A stretch of 44,754 nt of DNA from Smithella sp. PtaU1.Bin162 (GTDB lineage Bacteria > Desulfobacterota > Syntrophia > Syntrophales > Smithellaceae): contig MVRV01000179.1 of assembly GCA_002068015.1 (NCBI GenBank), positions 1 through 44,754 on the forward strand, given 5' to 3'. Below, piece by piece: positions 16,700 to 24,712 of this stretch (the first letter of the stretch is position 1; the number at the start of each line of letters is the position of its first letter). A program made the translations under genes and the position numbers. The notes under the pieces are model-generated. The model saw nothing but the letters and a program-made list of their open reading frames with translations, was not told where the DNA came from and did not search any database.

Positions 16700-17764
16700 A
16701 TGCGTGTTTATACTAGAGATTTTGTCCTGATCGCCGCCATGGCGTGCATGATATCGGGTCTCCTTACCGCCTGTGCCCCCCGCTATAAACCCCTCCCGGC
16801 TGGCACGGTGCAGGAGATCGGAGGCCCATCCAGCACCGCGGTGGTGACCAAAGAATCCGTCAAGGTCTCGGGCAAGAAACCGGACACCCTTTCGACGCCC
16901 GATTATCTGATCGGTCCCGGGGATATCCTCCTGATCTACGTGTACGGTCATCCTGATATGACCTTGCCGGTCGGCAACAACACGACCGCCAAAGGAAGCC
17001 GGGTCGATTCCAGCGGTACAATCCAACTTCCGCTGATTGGTTCAATCGAAGTGGGCGGATTTACTCTTCAGCAGGCACGCGACCGGATACAGAATGCTTT
17101 TCAGGTCTATTTGCGGGAACCATCAGTAGTGGTGGAGATGGTCGAGTTCAAAAGCCATCCCCTTTACCTCCTCGGCCAGTTCAAGATGCCCGGTACCCAC
17201 TATATGGACCGTCCTCTTACCCTGCTCCAGGGGATCGCGTTGGGAAACGGCCTCGATGCCACCGCCAACCTGCGGGGGGCGCGCCTGCTGCGCGGCAAGA
17301 AAATCGCCCCGGTTGATATTTATGCCCTGCTGCATGAAGGCGATCAGCATCAGAACGTCTGGCTCGCTTCCGGTGACACTATCTATGTGCCGGATAGCTC
17401 CCTCCAGAATGTATTCGTGTTTGGGGCCGTGAAGAACCCCGGCACTATTCCTATGAAAACCGGTCAGCTTTATCTCCACCAGGCCGTGGCTGCGGCAGGG
17501 GGGCTCAGGGATAACAGTTATGACCGGAACACCCGGATTATCCGCTCCCTGTCCCCGACCCGCGGCGAACTGATAGTTGTGGACCTCGACAAGATACTGG
17601 CCGGCGAGGCGCGGCCCTTCCCGCTTATGGACGGGGATATCGTCTATGTGCCCAAAACGGCGCTTGCCAACTGGAACGACGCGATAAGCGAGATCCTGCC
17701 GACTCTCCAGGCAATCAGCGCCATTCTGAACCCGTTCGTACAGATAAAATACCTGTCCGACTAA
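16700..17764 (+). CDS. wza: Wza-type polysaccharide export lipoprotein
   Basis: This 354-residue outer-membrane lipoprotein forms the polysaccharide translocation channel in Wza-type systems. A lipobox LTAC places the lipidated Cys at residue 25, followed by Ala, which allows sorting to the outer membrane. The Poly_export domain begins near residue 72 (YLIGPGDILLIYVYGHPD). It continues through SGTIQLPLIGSIEVGGFTL and the end of the domain (VVVEMVEFKSHP). Two SLBB repeats follow, near 150-200 and 235-285 (VFGAVKNPGTIPM). Length matches the family (about 350-380). A Wzc-type gene follows 17 bases later, the usual partnership. The tail NAISAILNPFVQIKYL fits the amphipathic C-terminal helix of Wza. 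Confidence 0.92.
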   Translation: MRVYTRDFVLIAAMACMISGLLTACAPRYKPLPAGTVQEIGGPSSTAVVTKESVKVSGKKPDTLSTPDYLIGPGDILLIYVYGHPDMTLPVGNNTTAKGSRVDSSGTIQLPLIGSIEVGGFTLQQARDRIQNAFQVYLREPSVVVEMVEFKSHPLYLLGQFKMPGTHYMDRPLTLLQGIALGNGLDATANLRGARLLRGKKIAPVDIYALLHEGDQHQNVWLASGDTIYVPDSSLQNVFVFGAVKNPGTIPMKTGQLYLHQAVAAAGGLRDNSYDRNTRIIRSLSPTRGELIVVDLDKILAGEARPFPLMDGDIVYVPKTALANWNDAISEILPTLQAISAILNPFVQIKYLSD

Positions 17765-17781
17765 CCAACCCGGAATCAAAA

Positions 17782-18834
17782 ATGACATCAGAACTTAACG
17801 GCCGTGACCAAAGCCGAAATAGTGGAGATTCAGACGCATCATTTTTCCAACAATCGGATGAAGTCGACCTGCGCGAATATATTCGCGTGCTCATGAGACG
17901 GCGCCGGACGCTGGCCATGGCCTTCTGTGTAATTTTCATCGGCGCGGTAACCTACACCTTCACCATGAAGCCGGTATACGAAGCCTCGGCAACCCTTTAT
18001 CTCAGGCAGGAAAAGGGCCGAATGGACACCCTTTCCGGGACACTTGGCCTGACCCTGCAAAACCCCGTGGAGACCGAAGTCGAGATAATCAAGTCGCGTA
18101 CCAATGCCGAGCAGGTTGTCAAGCGCCTCCACCTCGATTGGAAGGTGACCAGGGTGTCAAGCGGGCTTACTTTCCGGATCGATGATTTTGCCGATAACTC
18201 TCCCGACCCCGATTCCGAGTACTATGTAACCTTGAATGGACCGGATAGCTACACTGTATCCGACCAGGATGACCGGGCACTCGCCAAGGGCCGCAGCGGT
18301 CAGCTCCTGCAGTCCGGCCCGTTGCGCCTTCTCCTCAGTGAGCTTCGCGGAAATCCGGGGGAGAGCTTTAACATATCTCTTATCCCCTTCCAGAGTGCTG
18401 TAAACTCGATCAGGAGCAGAATCGATGCCGCCGAGGTCAGGAAGATGACGAGCATTATCAAAATCACTTTCCAGGACACCGATCCGATAAAGGCGAGAGA
18501 TTTAGTCAATACCCTGTGCGCAGTCTACCTTGAGAACAGTCTGGCCCTCAAGACCCAGGAGGCGAGCAAGACCCTTGAATTCATTGAGCAAAACTTGGGA
18601 GGCGTACGCTCCGACCTGGATACGGCGGAGAAGAACCTGGAGGCATATAAATCCGAAACCCGGGTCGTGCAGCTCGATAAGGAAGCGCAAGAGCTGGTCC
18701 AAAAGATATCTGAAACCGAAAAGCTGCGGACCGGCTTGGCCCTGCAGCGCAAGCAGGCGGAGTTCGCCCTGGCGGCCCTGCCGTCGCCTCCAAGCTGGCC
18801 GAACTGGAGGTTCAGAAGCGGGCTCTCCTGGTAG
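17782..18834 (+). CDS. wzc: Wzc-type chain-length determinant / tyrosine kinase, N-terminal part (frameshifted)
   Basis: This frame encodes the first 350 residues of a polysaccharide co-polymerase/autokinase. A cytoplasmic lead is followed by the first transmembrane helix (about residues 43-60). Then comes the Wzz domain: KPVYEASATLYL after the helix, FQDTDPIKARDLVNTLC and a long coiled coil. Homology ends near base 18780, where the last 18 residues (PSPPSWPNWRFRSGLSW) are out of frame and run into a TAG. The correct continuation is in another frame from 18780. A single missing base around 18780 would restore a protein of about 786 residues, the normal size for Wzc. Either the gene is inactivated, or the base was lost in sequencing. 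Length regulation and export depend on this protein. Confidence 0.85.
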   Translation: MTSELNGRDQSRNSGDSDASFFQQSDEVDLREYIRVLMRRRRTLAMAFCVIFIGAVTYTFTMKPVYEASATLYLRQEKGRMDTLSGTLGLTLQNPVETEVEIIKSRTNAEQVVKRLHLDWKVTRVSSGLTFRIDDFADNSPDPDSEYYVTLNGPDSYTVSDQDDRALAKGRSGQLLQSGPLRLLLSELRGNPGESFNISLIPFQSAVNSIRSRIDAAEVRKMTSIIKITFQDTDPIKARDLVNTLCAVYLENSLALKTQEASKTLEFIEQNLGGVRSDLDTAEKNLEAYKSETRVVQLDKEAQELVQKISETEKLRTGLALQRKQAEFALAALPSPPSWPNWRFRSGLSW

Positions 18835-20141
18835 AAAGCACCGAGGCCCATCCGCAGGTCAAGGCTGTCCAGGCGCAGATAAACGAGATCCAGAAGAAAC
18901 TGGCCGCCATTTACGAGACCAGCCTCAAGAATCTTGCCAAGCAGGAGAACACTGTATCCCAGGATCTTGACCGATACAATGCTATGATGCAGCAGCTGCC
19001 AGTGGCCGAGCGGGAGTTGGCGCAGCTCATGCGCCACACCAAGGTAAACTCCGAACTCTACACCTTCCTCCTTCAGAAGCGTGAGGAGGCGCGCATTGCC
19101 AAAACCTCAACCATCAACAATATCAACATTATTGATCCGGCCATCACACCCCTAACTCCCGTGAAGCCCCAAAAAACCCAGTATCTGCTCCTCGGTCTTC
19201 TGGCAGGTATCATATTCGGAGGAGGACTCGCTTTTGTTCAGGAGTATCTAGACGACACTATTAAGGATGCCGAGGGAGCCCGCCGGGAACTCAACGCGCC
19301 GATCCTGGCGATCATTCCCCACATCCCGCGCAAGGAAGGTATATCGGATAGTGATCGAAGCATCTCACTGGTCACCGACCTGGAGCCGAGATCCTCGGCT
19401 TCCGAAGCCTTCCGTTCCCTGCGGACGAGCATTCATTTTTCCGTCATCAACCGCGAGAAGAAAATCATTCTTATGACCAGCACCTTTCCAGGTGAGGGGA
19501 AAACCACCATTCTTTCCAACCTGGCGGTTACCATGGCGCAGGCCGGGGCGCGGGTGTTGCTTATGGACTGCGATATGCGCCGCCCCAAACAGCATGAGAT
19601 TTTTAATAGTTTAAAGGCGCCGGGCATCACTGAGGTCCTGGCGGGCGATGCTTCTTTGGAAACAGCGCTTCGCGCTACGGGGATAGCCGGGCTCGACCTT
19701 GCCGCTGCCGGCACGACACCTCCGAATCCGGCCGAACTCCTGGGTTCGGACAAAATGGCTGATCTGCTCGAAACGCTTAAGGCGCGTTATGACAATATTC
19801 TGATCGACGCGCCGCCTATCCTGGCAGTTACGGACGCGCCGCTCCTGACCGCCCGCAGCGACCTCGTGATTGTCGTAATGGAAACCGAGCGGGTTCCCGT
19901 CAAGGCGGCCCAGCGCATGGCCGAGTTGCTTGGCAGTGTCCGGGCGCCCGTAGCCGGGCTCATTATCAATGACAAATCCGGCCGCACCCGGGAACGTTAC
20001 GGCTATTACGGCGGCAAGTACCACCGGCATGGCTATGGATATGGCTTTGGATATGGATATAGCTACTATTCCGATGATCGGAAGAAACCAAGGAAAAAAG
20101 CGCCCTGGTGGCGTAGAATCTTAAGACGTTTTTTCAATTGA
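18780..20141 (+). CDS. wzc: Wzc-type tyrosine autokinase, C-terminal part (frameshifted)
   Basis: This is the continuation of the preceding gene in the -1 frame; the first ATG in this frame is at 18984. From 18780 it reads the end of the periplasmic coiled coil and the second transmembrane helix (LLLGLLAGIIFGGGLAF). The BY-kinase domain follows with Walker A GEGKTT, Walker A' VLLMDCDMRRP and Walker B ILIDAPP. The C-terminus is a tyrosine cluster with ten Tyr in about 28 residues (from RERYGYYGG to YSYYSDD), then a basic tail. That cluster is the autophosphorylation site that controls polymer length in Wzc. All catalytic motifs are intact. The 4-base TTGA overlap with the phosphatase gene indicates coupled translation. 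Confidence 0.88.
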   Translation, partial: AVASKLAELEVQKRALLVESTEAHPQVKAVQAQINEIQKKLAAIYETSLKNLAKQENTVSQDLDRYNAMMQQLPVAERELAQLMRHTKVNSELYTFLLQKREEARIAKTSTINNINIIDPAITPLTPVKPQKTQYLLLGLLAGIIFGGGLAFVQEYLDDTIKDAEGARRELNAPILAIIPHIPRKEGISDSDRSISLVTDLEPRSSASEAFRSLRTSIHFSVINREKKIILMTSTFPGEGKTTILSNLAVTMAQAGARVLLMDCDMRRPKQHEIFNSLKAPGITEVLAGDASLETALRATGIAGLDLAAAGTTPPNPAELLGSDKMADLLETLKARYDNILIDAPPILAVTDAPLLTARSDLVIVVMETERVPVKAAQRMAELLGSVRAPVAGLIINDKSGRTRERYGYYGGKYHRHGYGYGFGYGYSYYSDDRKKPRKKAPWWRRILRRFFN

Positions 20142-20875
20142 TTGACTGGCACTGTCATCTGTTGCCCGGGATTGACGACGGGCCGGCCACCTTGGACGAA
20201 GCTGTTAACATGGCCAGGTTCCTCTACCAGGAGGGATACCGCATCGTTTACTGTACCCCCCACCTGGTCAAGGGAAGCTTCGAGGCAGACAATGCCGCTG
20301 TCCGTGCGGCCCTTGACGCACTTCGGGCAGAACTCGTCCGGAAATATATGCCATTGCAGCTGTTCCCAGGGCGGGAATATTGTGTTGACGAGTTCCTTCC
20401 CGAGTACCTTAAAGATCCTCTGCCTCTGGGGGAAACCCGTTTTCTCCTGCTGGAGATACCCGGTTACACTCCCCCGGCGTATGTCCGCGAGACCTGTTAC
20501 AGGATCAAACTCAGCGGTTATATACCGATGATCGCCCACCCGGAACGCTGCATCCACTTCGAAGCACCCGATCACAAACCGGCAAGGGGTATAAGAAGGC
20601 AATTGAGCATATTAAATTTCAAACTTCTAATTTCAAATTATTCAAATTCAGCTGATACATCCCTGCTCAGCTACCTTATAGATATCGGATGCATGTTTCA
20701 GGCGAATCTGGGAAGTTTTGCGGGAATGTACGGGGATCGTATAAAGAGGAACGCGGTCCGGCTTAAGCAGGCAGGACTCTATACTCATTCCGGCACCGAC
20801 CTCCATGCGGTGCCGGCGGAACTGCCATCCGAAAGTGCCTGCCTGAAGACCCTATATGCAGATTTAACGTCATGA
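20138..20875 (+). CDS. PHP-family protein-tyrosine phosphatase (CpsB/YwqE type)
   Basis: This 245-residue metal-dependent phosphatase should dephosphorylate the Wzc tyrosine tail. PHP motifs are HCHLLPGIDDG (residues 5-15), YCTPH (near 46-50), GREY (near 79-82), IAHPER and SGTDLH near the C-terminus. Translation appears to start at TTG 20138, overlapping the wzc stop. A stretch at about residues 151-172, encoded by AT-rich DNA, interrupts the protein between the HPER motif and LIDIGCMFQANLGS. It looks like an in-frame insertion absent from typical family members. The gene end overlaps the next ATG (ATGA). Many Gram-negative Wzc partners are low-molecular-weight phosphatases, so this PHP type is more Gram-positive or deltaproteobacterial in style. 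Confidence 0.87.
   Translation: MIDWHCHLLPGIDDGPATLDEAVNMARFLYQEGYRIVYCTPHLVKGSFEADNAAVRAALDALRAELVRKYMPLQLFPGREYCVDEFLPEYLKDPLPLGETRFLLLEIPGYTPPAYVRETCYRIKLSGYIPMIAHPERCIHFEAPDHKPARGIRRQLSILNFKLLISNYSNSADTSLLSYLIDIGCMFQANLGSFAGMYGDRIKRNAVRLKQAGLYTHSGTDLHAVPAELPSESACLKTLYADLTS
20611..20651 (+). repeat. AT-rich in-frame insert with AATTTCAAATT-type repeats inside the phosphatase gene
   Basis: Within otherwise GC-rich coding DNA, bases 20611-20651 contain repeated AAATTTCAAA, AATTTCAAATT and TTCAAATTCAG units. A similar element, AAATTTCAAATTCAG, occurs at 15376-15390 in the intergenic gap after the SLBB gene. The stretch encodes part of an unconserved loop and keeps the reading frame. A small repeat insertion is the simplest reading. 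Confidence 0.45.
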
Positions 20876-21242
20876 ATAAAACCGTATCGGTGATAGGCCT
20901 CGGGTATGCGGGCCTTCCGGTTGCCATAGCTTTCGGGCTACGGAAAAGGACCATCGGTTTCGATATCAACAAAAACACGTATTGCGGAACTGAGGCAGGG
21001 GATAGACCACACCGGCGAGGTCACTTCAGATGAACTTGCCCGATGTTTCCCTTATTGCTTTCAATCAGTTAAGTCCCGCTGAGGCCGTGATCGTGGCTGT
21101 TGCCCACCGGCACTACAGAGAGCTGAAGCCGGACCAACTGAAAGCGTTAACAAACGGCAATTCCCTGGTGATGGACGTTAAAGGAATTTATGAACGGCAG
21201 GCCCTGGAGCCGCCGGGATCAGTATCTGGCGGCTCTAAATGA
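20872..21242 (+). pseudogene. Deletion remnant of a nucleotide-sugar dehydrogenase (WbpA/TviB-like)
   Basis: The ATG at 20872 opens a normal dehydrogenase N-terminus (VSVIGLGYAGLPVAIAFG, then IGFDIN). A frameshift near 20970-20978 moves homology to another frame, which reads RIAELRQGIDHTGEVTSDEL before ending. From about 21030 a third frame gives the C-terminal domain only: AVIVAVAHRHYRELKP, then VMDVKGIYERQ. About 300 residues, including the catalytic Cys and central dimer domain, are missing. The remnant keeps ATGA-type junctions with both neighbours, so the ancestor was part of this operon. It cannot be functional as a dehydrogenase. The intact copy at 8453 may now supply the activity. Confidence 0.82.
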
Positions 21243-22264
21243 GAAAAATACTGGTCACCGGGGCCGCGGGGTTTATCGGATTTCATCTGTCCAGGCGATT
21301 GCTAGCGGAGGGATACTTGGTCATCGGCCTTGATAATATGAATGACTATTATGACGTGAGATTGAAGGAGGCGCGCTTGTCCCAATTGACGCCTTTTCCC
21401 AAATTCCGATTCGTCAGGCAGGGACTGGAAGAACGGGAGAAACTGCATCAGCTCTTCGCCGAAGAAAACTTCGAGGTTGTCGTCAACCTGGCAGCCCAGG
21501 CCGGAGTGCGTTATTCTATTACCAACCCCTATGCCTATATCGACAGCAACATCGTTGGGTTCATCAATATCCTCGAAGGGTGTCGCCATAACAAGGTCAG
21601 GCATCTGGTCTATGCCTCCTCCAGTTCAGTCTACGGCGCCAACACCCAGATGCCGTTTTCCGTGCATCACAATGTGGACCATCCCGTTTCTCTCTATGCG
21701 GCAACTAAAAAAGCCAACGAGCTCATGGCGCACACCTATTCCAGCCTCTATGGCCTGCCCACCACCGGACTGCGGTTCTTCACCGTCTATGGACCTTGGG
21801 GCCGCCCTGATATGGCTCTCTTTCTGTTTACCAAAGCCATTCTTGAAGGCCGGCCGATTGATGTGTTCAATCACGGCCAAATGAAGCGGGATTTCACCTT
21901 CATTGGCGATATTGTTGAAGGTCTGGTAAGGGTGATCGACAAAATACCAAAAGGCAGTCCAGCCTGGAGCGGCGGGAATCCCGACCCCGGAACCAGTTAC
22001 GCTTCTTTCAGAATCTTCAATATCGGTAATAATAATCCCGTTGAACTTCTGCACTTCATCGAGGTGCTGGAAGGCTATCTTGGGAAAAAGGCTGTGAAAA
22101 ATCTGCTGCCACTTCAGGCTGGCGATGTGCCGACCACTTATGCAGATGTGGACGACTTAATCCATGAAGTGGGATTTAGACCGGCAACTCCCATCGAAAT
22201 GGGAATCAGACATTTTGTAGATTGGTATCGGAAGTTTTATTTCCCCAATGAAAGTGAGTGCTGA
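21239..22264 (+). CDS. NAD-dependent nucleotide-sugar epimerase, probably UDP-glucuronate 4-epimerase
   Basis: This 341-residue short-chain dehydrogenase/reductase has the extended-SDR nucleotide site GAAGFIG at residues 7-13. The catalytic triad is S in YASSSSVYG and YxxxK in YAATKKANE. The segment [17 protein letters not shown], then [13 protein letters not shown], and later [16 protein letters not shown] are hallmarks of the UDP-glucuronate 4-epimerase group. That enzyme makes UDP-galacturonate from UDP-glucuronate. The start overlaps the dehydrogenase remnant, the enzyme class that would make its substrate. The high-GC composition ends here; the next gene is visibly more AT-rich. UDP-glucose 4-epimerase activity is less likely. 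Confidence 0.85.
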   Translation: MRKILVTGAAGFIGFHLSRRLLAEGYLVIGLDNMNDYYDVRLKEARLSQLTPFPKFRFVRQGLEEREKLHQLFAEENFEVVVNLAAQAGVRYSITNPYAYIDSNIVGFINILEGCRHNKVRHLVYASSSSVYGANTQMPFSVHHNVDHPVSLYAATKKANELMAHTYSSLYGLPTTGLRFFTVYGPWGRPDMALFLFTKAILEGRPIDVFNHGQMKRDFTFIGDIVEGLVRVIDKIPKGSPAWSGGNPDPGTSYASFRIFNIGNNNPVELLHFIEVLEGYLGKKAVKNLLPLQAGDVPTTYADVDDLIHEVGFRPATPIEMGIRHFVDWYRKFYFPNESEC

Positions 22265-22340
22265 CAAAACAGGCTATTCAGAGGTATCCAGAAGCTCAAT
22301 TTGGCCGAATGCAAAATTGATTCATTGAAAGCGATAGATA

Positions 22341-23459
22341 ATGGAAGTTGGCATTATAACCATTCATAATCACCTTAATTACGGTGCTGTGCTTCAGGCA
22401 TATGCCTTGAATAAGGCTGTTCAAAAGATGGGGTATCAATGCCAAATCATTAACTGCAATTTTGAACCAGGGAAAGGACGGCAATTCTCAACATCAAAGC
22501 ACATGGGAGAACAGATCAAAAATCTTTATCTTGGATGGCATTGGGCAGCAAATAAAAGATATCGAGAAAAATTCCTCGATTTTGAACGACAACACATTCC
22601 CATAACAGATACGGCTTATAAAAACCTCGGACAGTTGACTAGTAAGCCACCGAGATTTGATGCATATATTGCTGGCAGCGATCAGGTCTGGCATCCGCTG
22701 CTGCTTGAACGTCAAATTGGCAAAGCATTCCATTTGTGTTTTGTTTCTCCTGAAAAATCTCGACTTATCGCATATGCACCCAGTTTCGGAGTAAATGAAA
22801 TTCCCGGAAGATATTTAGAAGAAATTAAAAAGTATCTTCTCCGGTATCACGCTTTATCAGCAAGAGAGAGAAAAGGACAGGAAATCATTTTTGCACTGAC
22901 AGGAATGAAGGCGGAGCATGTCGTAGATCCCACATTTTTGCTTTCCGCAGCAGAATACGAACCGGTGCTCCAATCCCCTTCTTATTCTGATGAATACATC
23001 CTGGTCTATCCTATGGAACTTGGAGAAGACGGAGTATTCTTAAGTTTGGTGAAAGAAGTTAAAAAGCAACTTTCCCTTCCCATTATTTGTGTTCTGCCGC
23101 GAAGTTTCAGTTACCGCTGGTTGCTCATTTCCGATAAGGTTGTTCTTGATGCAGGTCCTAAGGAATTTCTCGGTCTCTGTAAACATTCATCTCTCATCTG
23201 CACAAATTCTTTTCATGGCACAGCCTTCTCTCTTATCTATCAAAAGGATTTCCTAGGCGTTCCGCATACGCAGACAAATTCTCGAATTTACGGTATCTTG
23301 GAAAGATTAGATCTCTGCAGAAGGCAAATAACTAGTGTAAACTCAACCAGGATTAGAGAAATTTTGCAGGAACGTATCGATTATAGCCAGGTTACCCCGG
23401 TTCTTCAAGGCTGTATACAACAATCGCTAAAGTACCTGAAGAATGCGCTTGATTCATAG
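22341..23459 (+). CDS. Polysaccharide pyruvyl transferase family protein
   Basis: This 372-residue enzyme of the PS_pyruv_trans family (CsaB/WcaK type) is expected to add a pyruvate ketal from phosphoenolpyruvate to a sugar of the repeat unit. Family motifs are GIITIHNHLNYGAVLQAYAL at the N-terminus, AGSDQVWHP near residue 113-121, DPTFLL in the middle and the C-terminal CTNSFHGTAFSLIY containing the conserved His. No signal or membrane segment is present, so it acts in the cytoplasm on lipid-linked or nucleotide-activated sugar. It overlaps the following iron-sulfur gene by 17 bases. These two families are often neighbours in polysaccharide loci. Confidence 0.87.
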   Translation: MEVGIITIHNHLNYGAVLQAYALNKAVQKMGYQCQIINCNFEPGKGRQFSTSKHMGEQIKNLYLGWHWAANKRYREKFLDFERQHIPITDTAYKNLGQLTSKPPRFDAYIAGSDQVWHPLLLERQIGKAFHLCFVSPEKSRLIAYAPSFGVNEIPGRYLEEIKKYLLRYHALSARERKGQEIIFALTGMKAEHVVDPTFLLSAAEYEPVLQSPSYSDEYILVYPMELGEDGVFLSLVKEVKKQLSLPIICVLPRSFSYRWLLISDKVVLDAGPKEFLGLCKHSSLICTNSFHGTAFSLIYQKDFLGVPHTQTNSRIYGILERLDLCRRQITSVNSTRIREILQERIDYSQVTPVLQGCIQQSLKYLKNALDS

Positions 23460-24705
23460 ACTTTCAGCGGCAACGGTAAAAACTTATCCCCCTTGCTTCA
23501 TTCATATCGGCGATGGCCGATGTACAGGATGTTCTACATGTGCGAATTCTTGCTATAAAACAGCTATCGAAATTAAGCTGAACGAGGAAGGATTTTACAG
23601 GCCGACACTGCTGGAAGGACGATGTGACCACTGCATGCTGTGCTTGAAAAGCTGTCCGGTTCTAGTAGCATCAGGCCTCCGCGATGTGAACGGCAAACCA
23701 GCAGGTACATTCCAGATATATGCTGCATGGTCTACAGATCAGGAAGTTCATTATTCCAGTTCTTCTGGTGGTATATTCTCGGAACTGGCGCGTTTCGTTA
23801 TTGATAATTCGGGTTACGTATGTGGTTGTGAGTGGGGTGACGGTTTGAGACCACGTCATACTATAATTAGAAAGTGGACTGATGTCCCAAAGCTTCGCGG
23901 CTCGAAATATATACCCAGCTACATAGGTAACGATCTATTCCGTAATATAATCGCATTGGCAATGACGGGTAAAACGATCCTCTTTTGTGGAACGCCCTGT
24001 CAAGTTGCGGGACTCGCCCAGCTTGCTTCGCCAGAAGCAAGGAAAAATCTGATTCTTGTGGATTTAATCTGCCATGGAGTACCTTCGTTGACTTCTTTTT
24101 GGCTCTACTTGGACTGGAAATTCGGAGGGAAAGCTTTTTTAACGCACTTTTCTTTCCGGAACAAGGAAATATCCGTGCAAACAATATGTGCAAGGACCAA
24201 AAATGGCTTAAAATATCTCAACACATGCGGACAAGACCCATGGTTCAGAGCTGCCATGGTCTATCATTTATTCCTACAACGTAGTTGCTACAAGTGTTGC
24301 TTCGGGTCCTCGCTTCGTTATGGAGATATATCGTTGGGTGATTTTTGGGGAATCCCCGCGCAATGGCACAATCCTAGGGGGGATTCGCTCGTAATTGCTA
24401 ATACAAAAAAAGGGCAAGGTATATTGCAAAATTTGATTCTGACTAAACGTATTCACGCTCAATCTAGCGATTTAGAGACAGCAAGCCGGAAAATCGGAAG
24501 ACTTAAGGGAGTAGCATATCCCGTTCCGGCAAACAGAAATCTCTCATTCTGGTTGTTGAAAAGAGGCTGGTCTTTTTGTTGGTTTCATTACCTATGTTAC
24601 TATCCGATAAGCTTTAGAAAACGGCTAGCAGGTTATTTATATCGGCGTGTAATCCGGATTGTGCATATTTTACGACTAAATCAGCGACAAAGTCGCTATC
24701 TATAA
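23443..24705 (+). CDS. FrhB/FdhB-like iron-sulfur protein (coenzyme F420 hydrogenase beta-subunit family)
   Basis: This 420-residue protein has two 4Fe-4S ferredoxin clusters at the N-terminus (CTGCSTCANSC and CDHCMLCLKSCP). FrhB/FdhB family segments follow: SSSGGIFSELA, RGSKYIPSY, ILFCGTPCQVAGL and LICHGVPS. In methanogens the family moves electrons to F420. In polysaccharide clusters it commonly sits next to pyruvyl transferases with an unproven redox role, perhaps modifying a sugar or its acceptor. A further CYKC near residue 284 may bind metal. The gene overlaps the previous one, so the two probably work together. Reaction and substrate are unknown. Confidence 0.83.
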   Translation: MRLIHRLSAATVKTYPPCFIHIGDGRCTGCSTCANSCYKTAIEIKLNEEGFYRPTLLEGRCDHCMLCLKSCPVLVASGLRDVNGKPAGTFQIYAAWSTDQEVHYSSSSGGIFSELARFVIDNSGYVCGCEWGDGLRPRHTIIRKWTDVPKLRGSKYIPSYIGNDLFRNIIALAMTGKTILFCGTPCQVAGLAQLASPEARKNLILVDLICHGVPSLTSFWLYLDWKFGGKAFLTHFSFRNKEISVQTICARTKNGLKYLNTCGQDPWFRAAMVYHLFLQRSCYKCCFGSSLRYGDISLGDFWGIPAQWHNPRGDSLVIANTKKGQGILQNLILTKRIHAQSSDLETASRKIGRLKGVAYPVPANRNLSFWLLKRGWSFCWFHYLCYYPISFRKRLAGYLYRRVIRIVHILRLNQRQSRYL

Positions 24706-24712
24706 ATCAGTT

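Noticed and set aside
18760-18800. Programmed -1 frameshift in the Wzc-type gene
   Set aside because: The direction fits, but no X-XXY-YYZ slippery heptamer is visible; a one-base loss or sequencing error is simpler.
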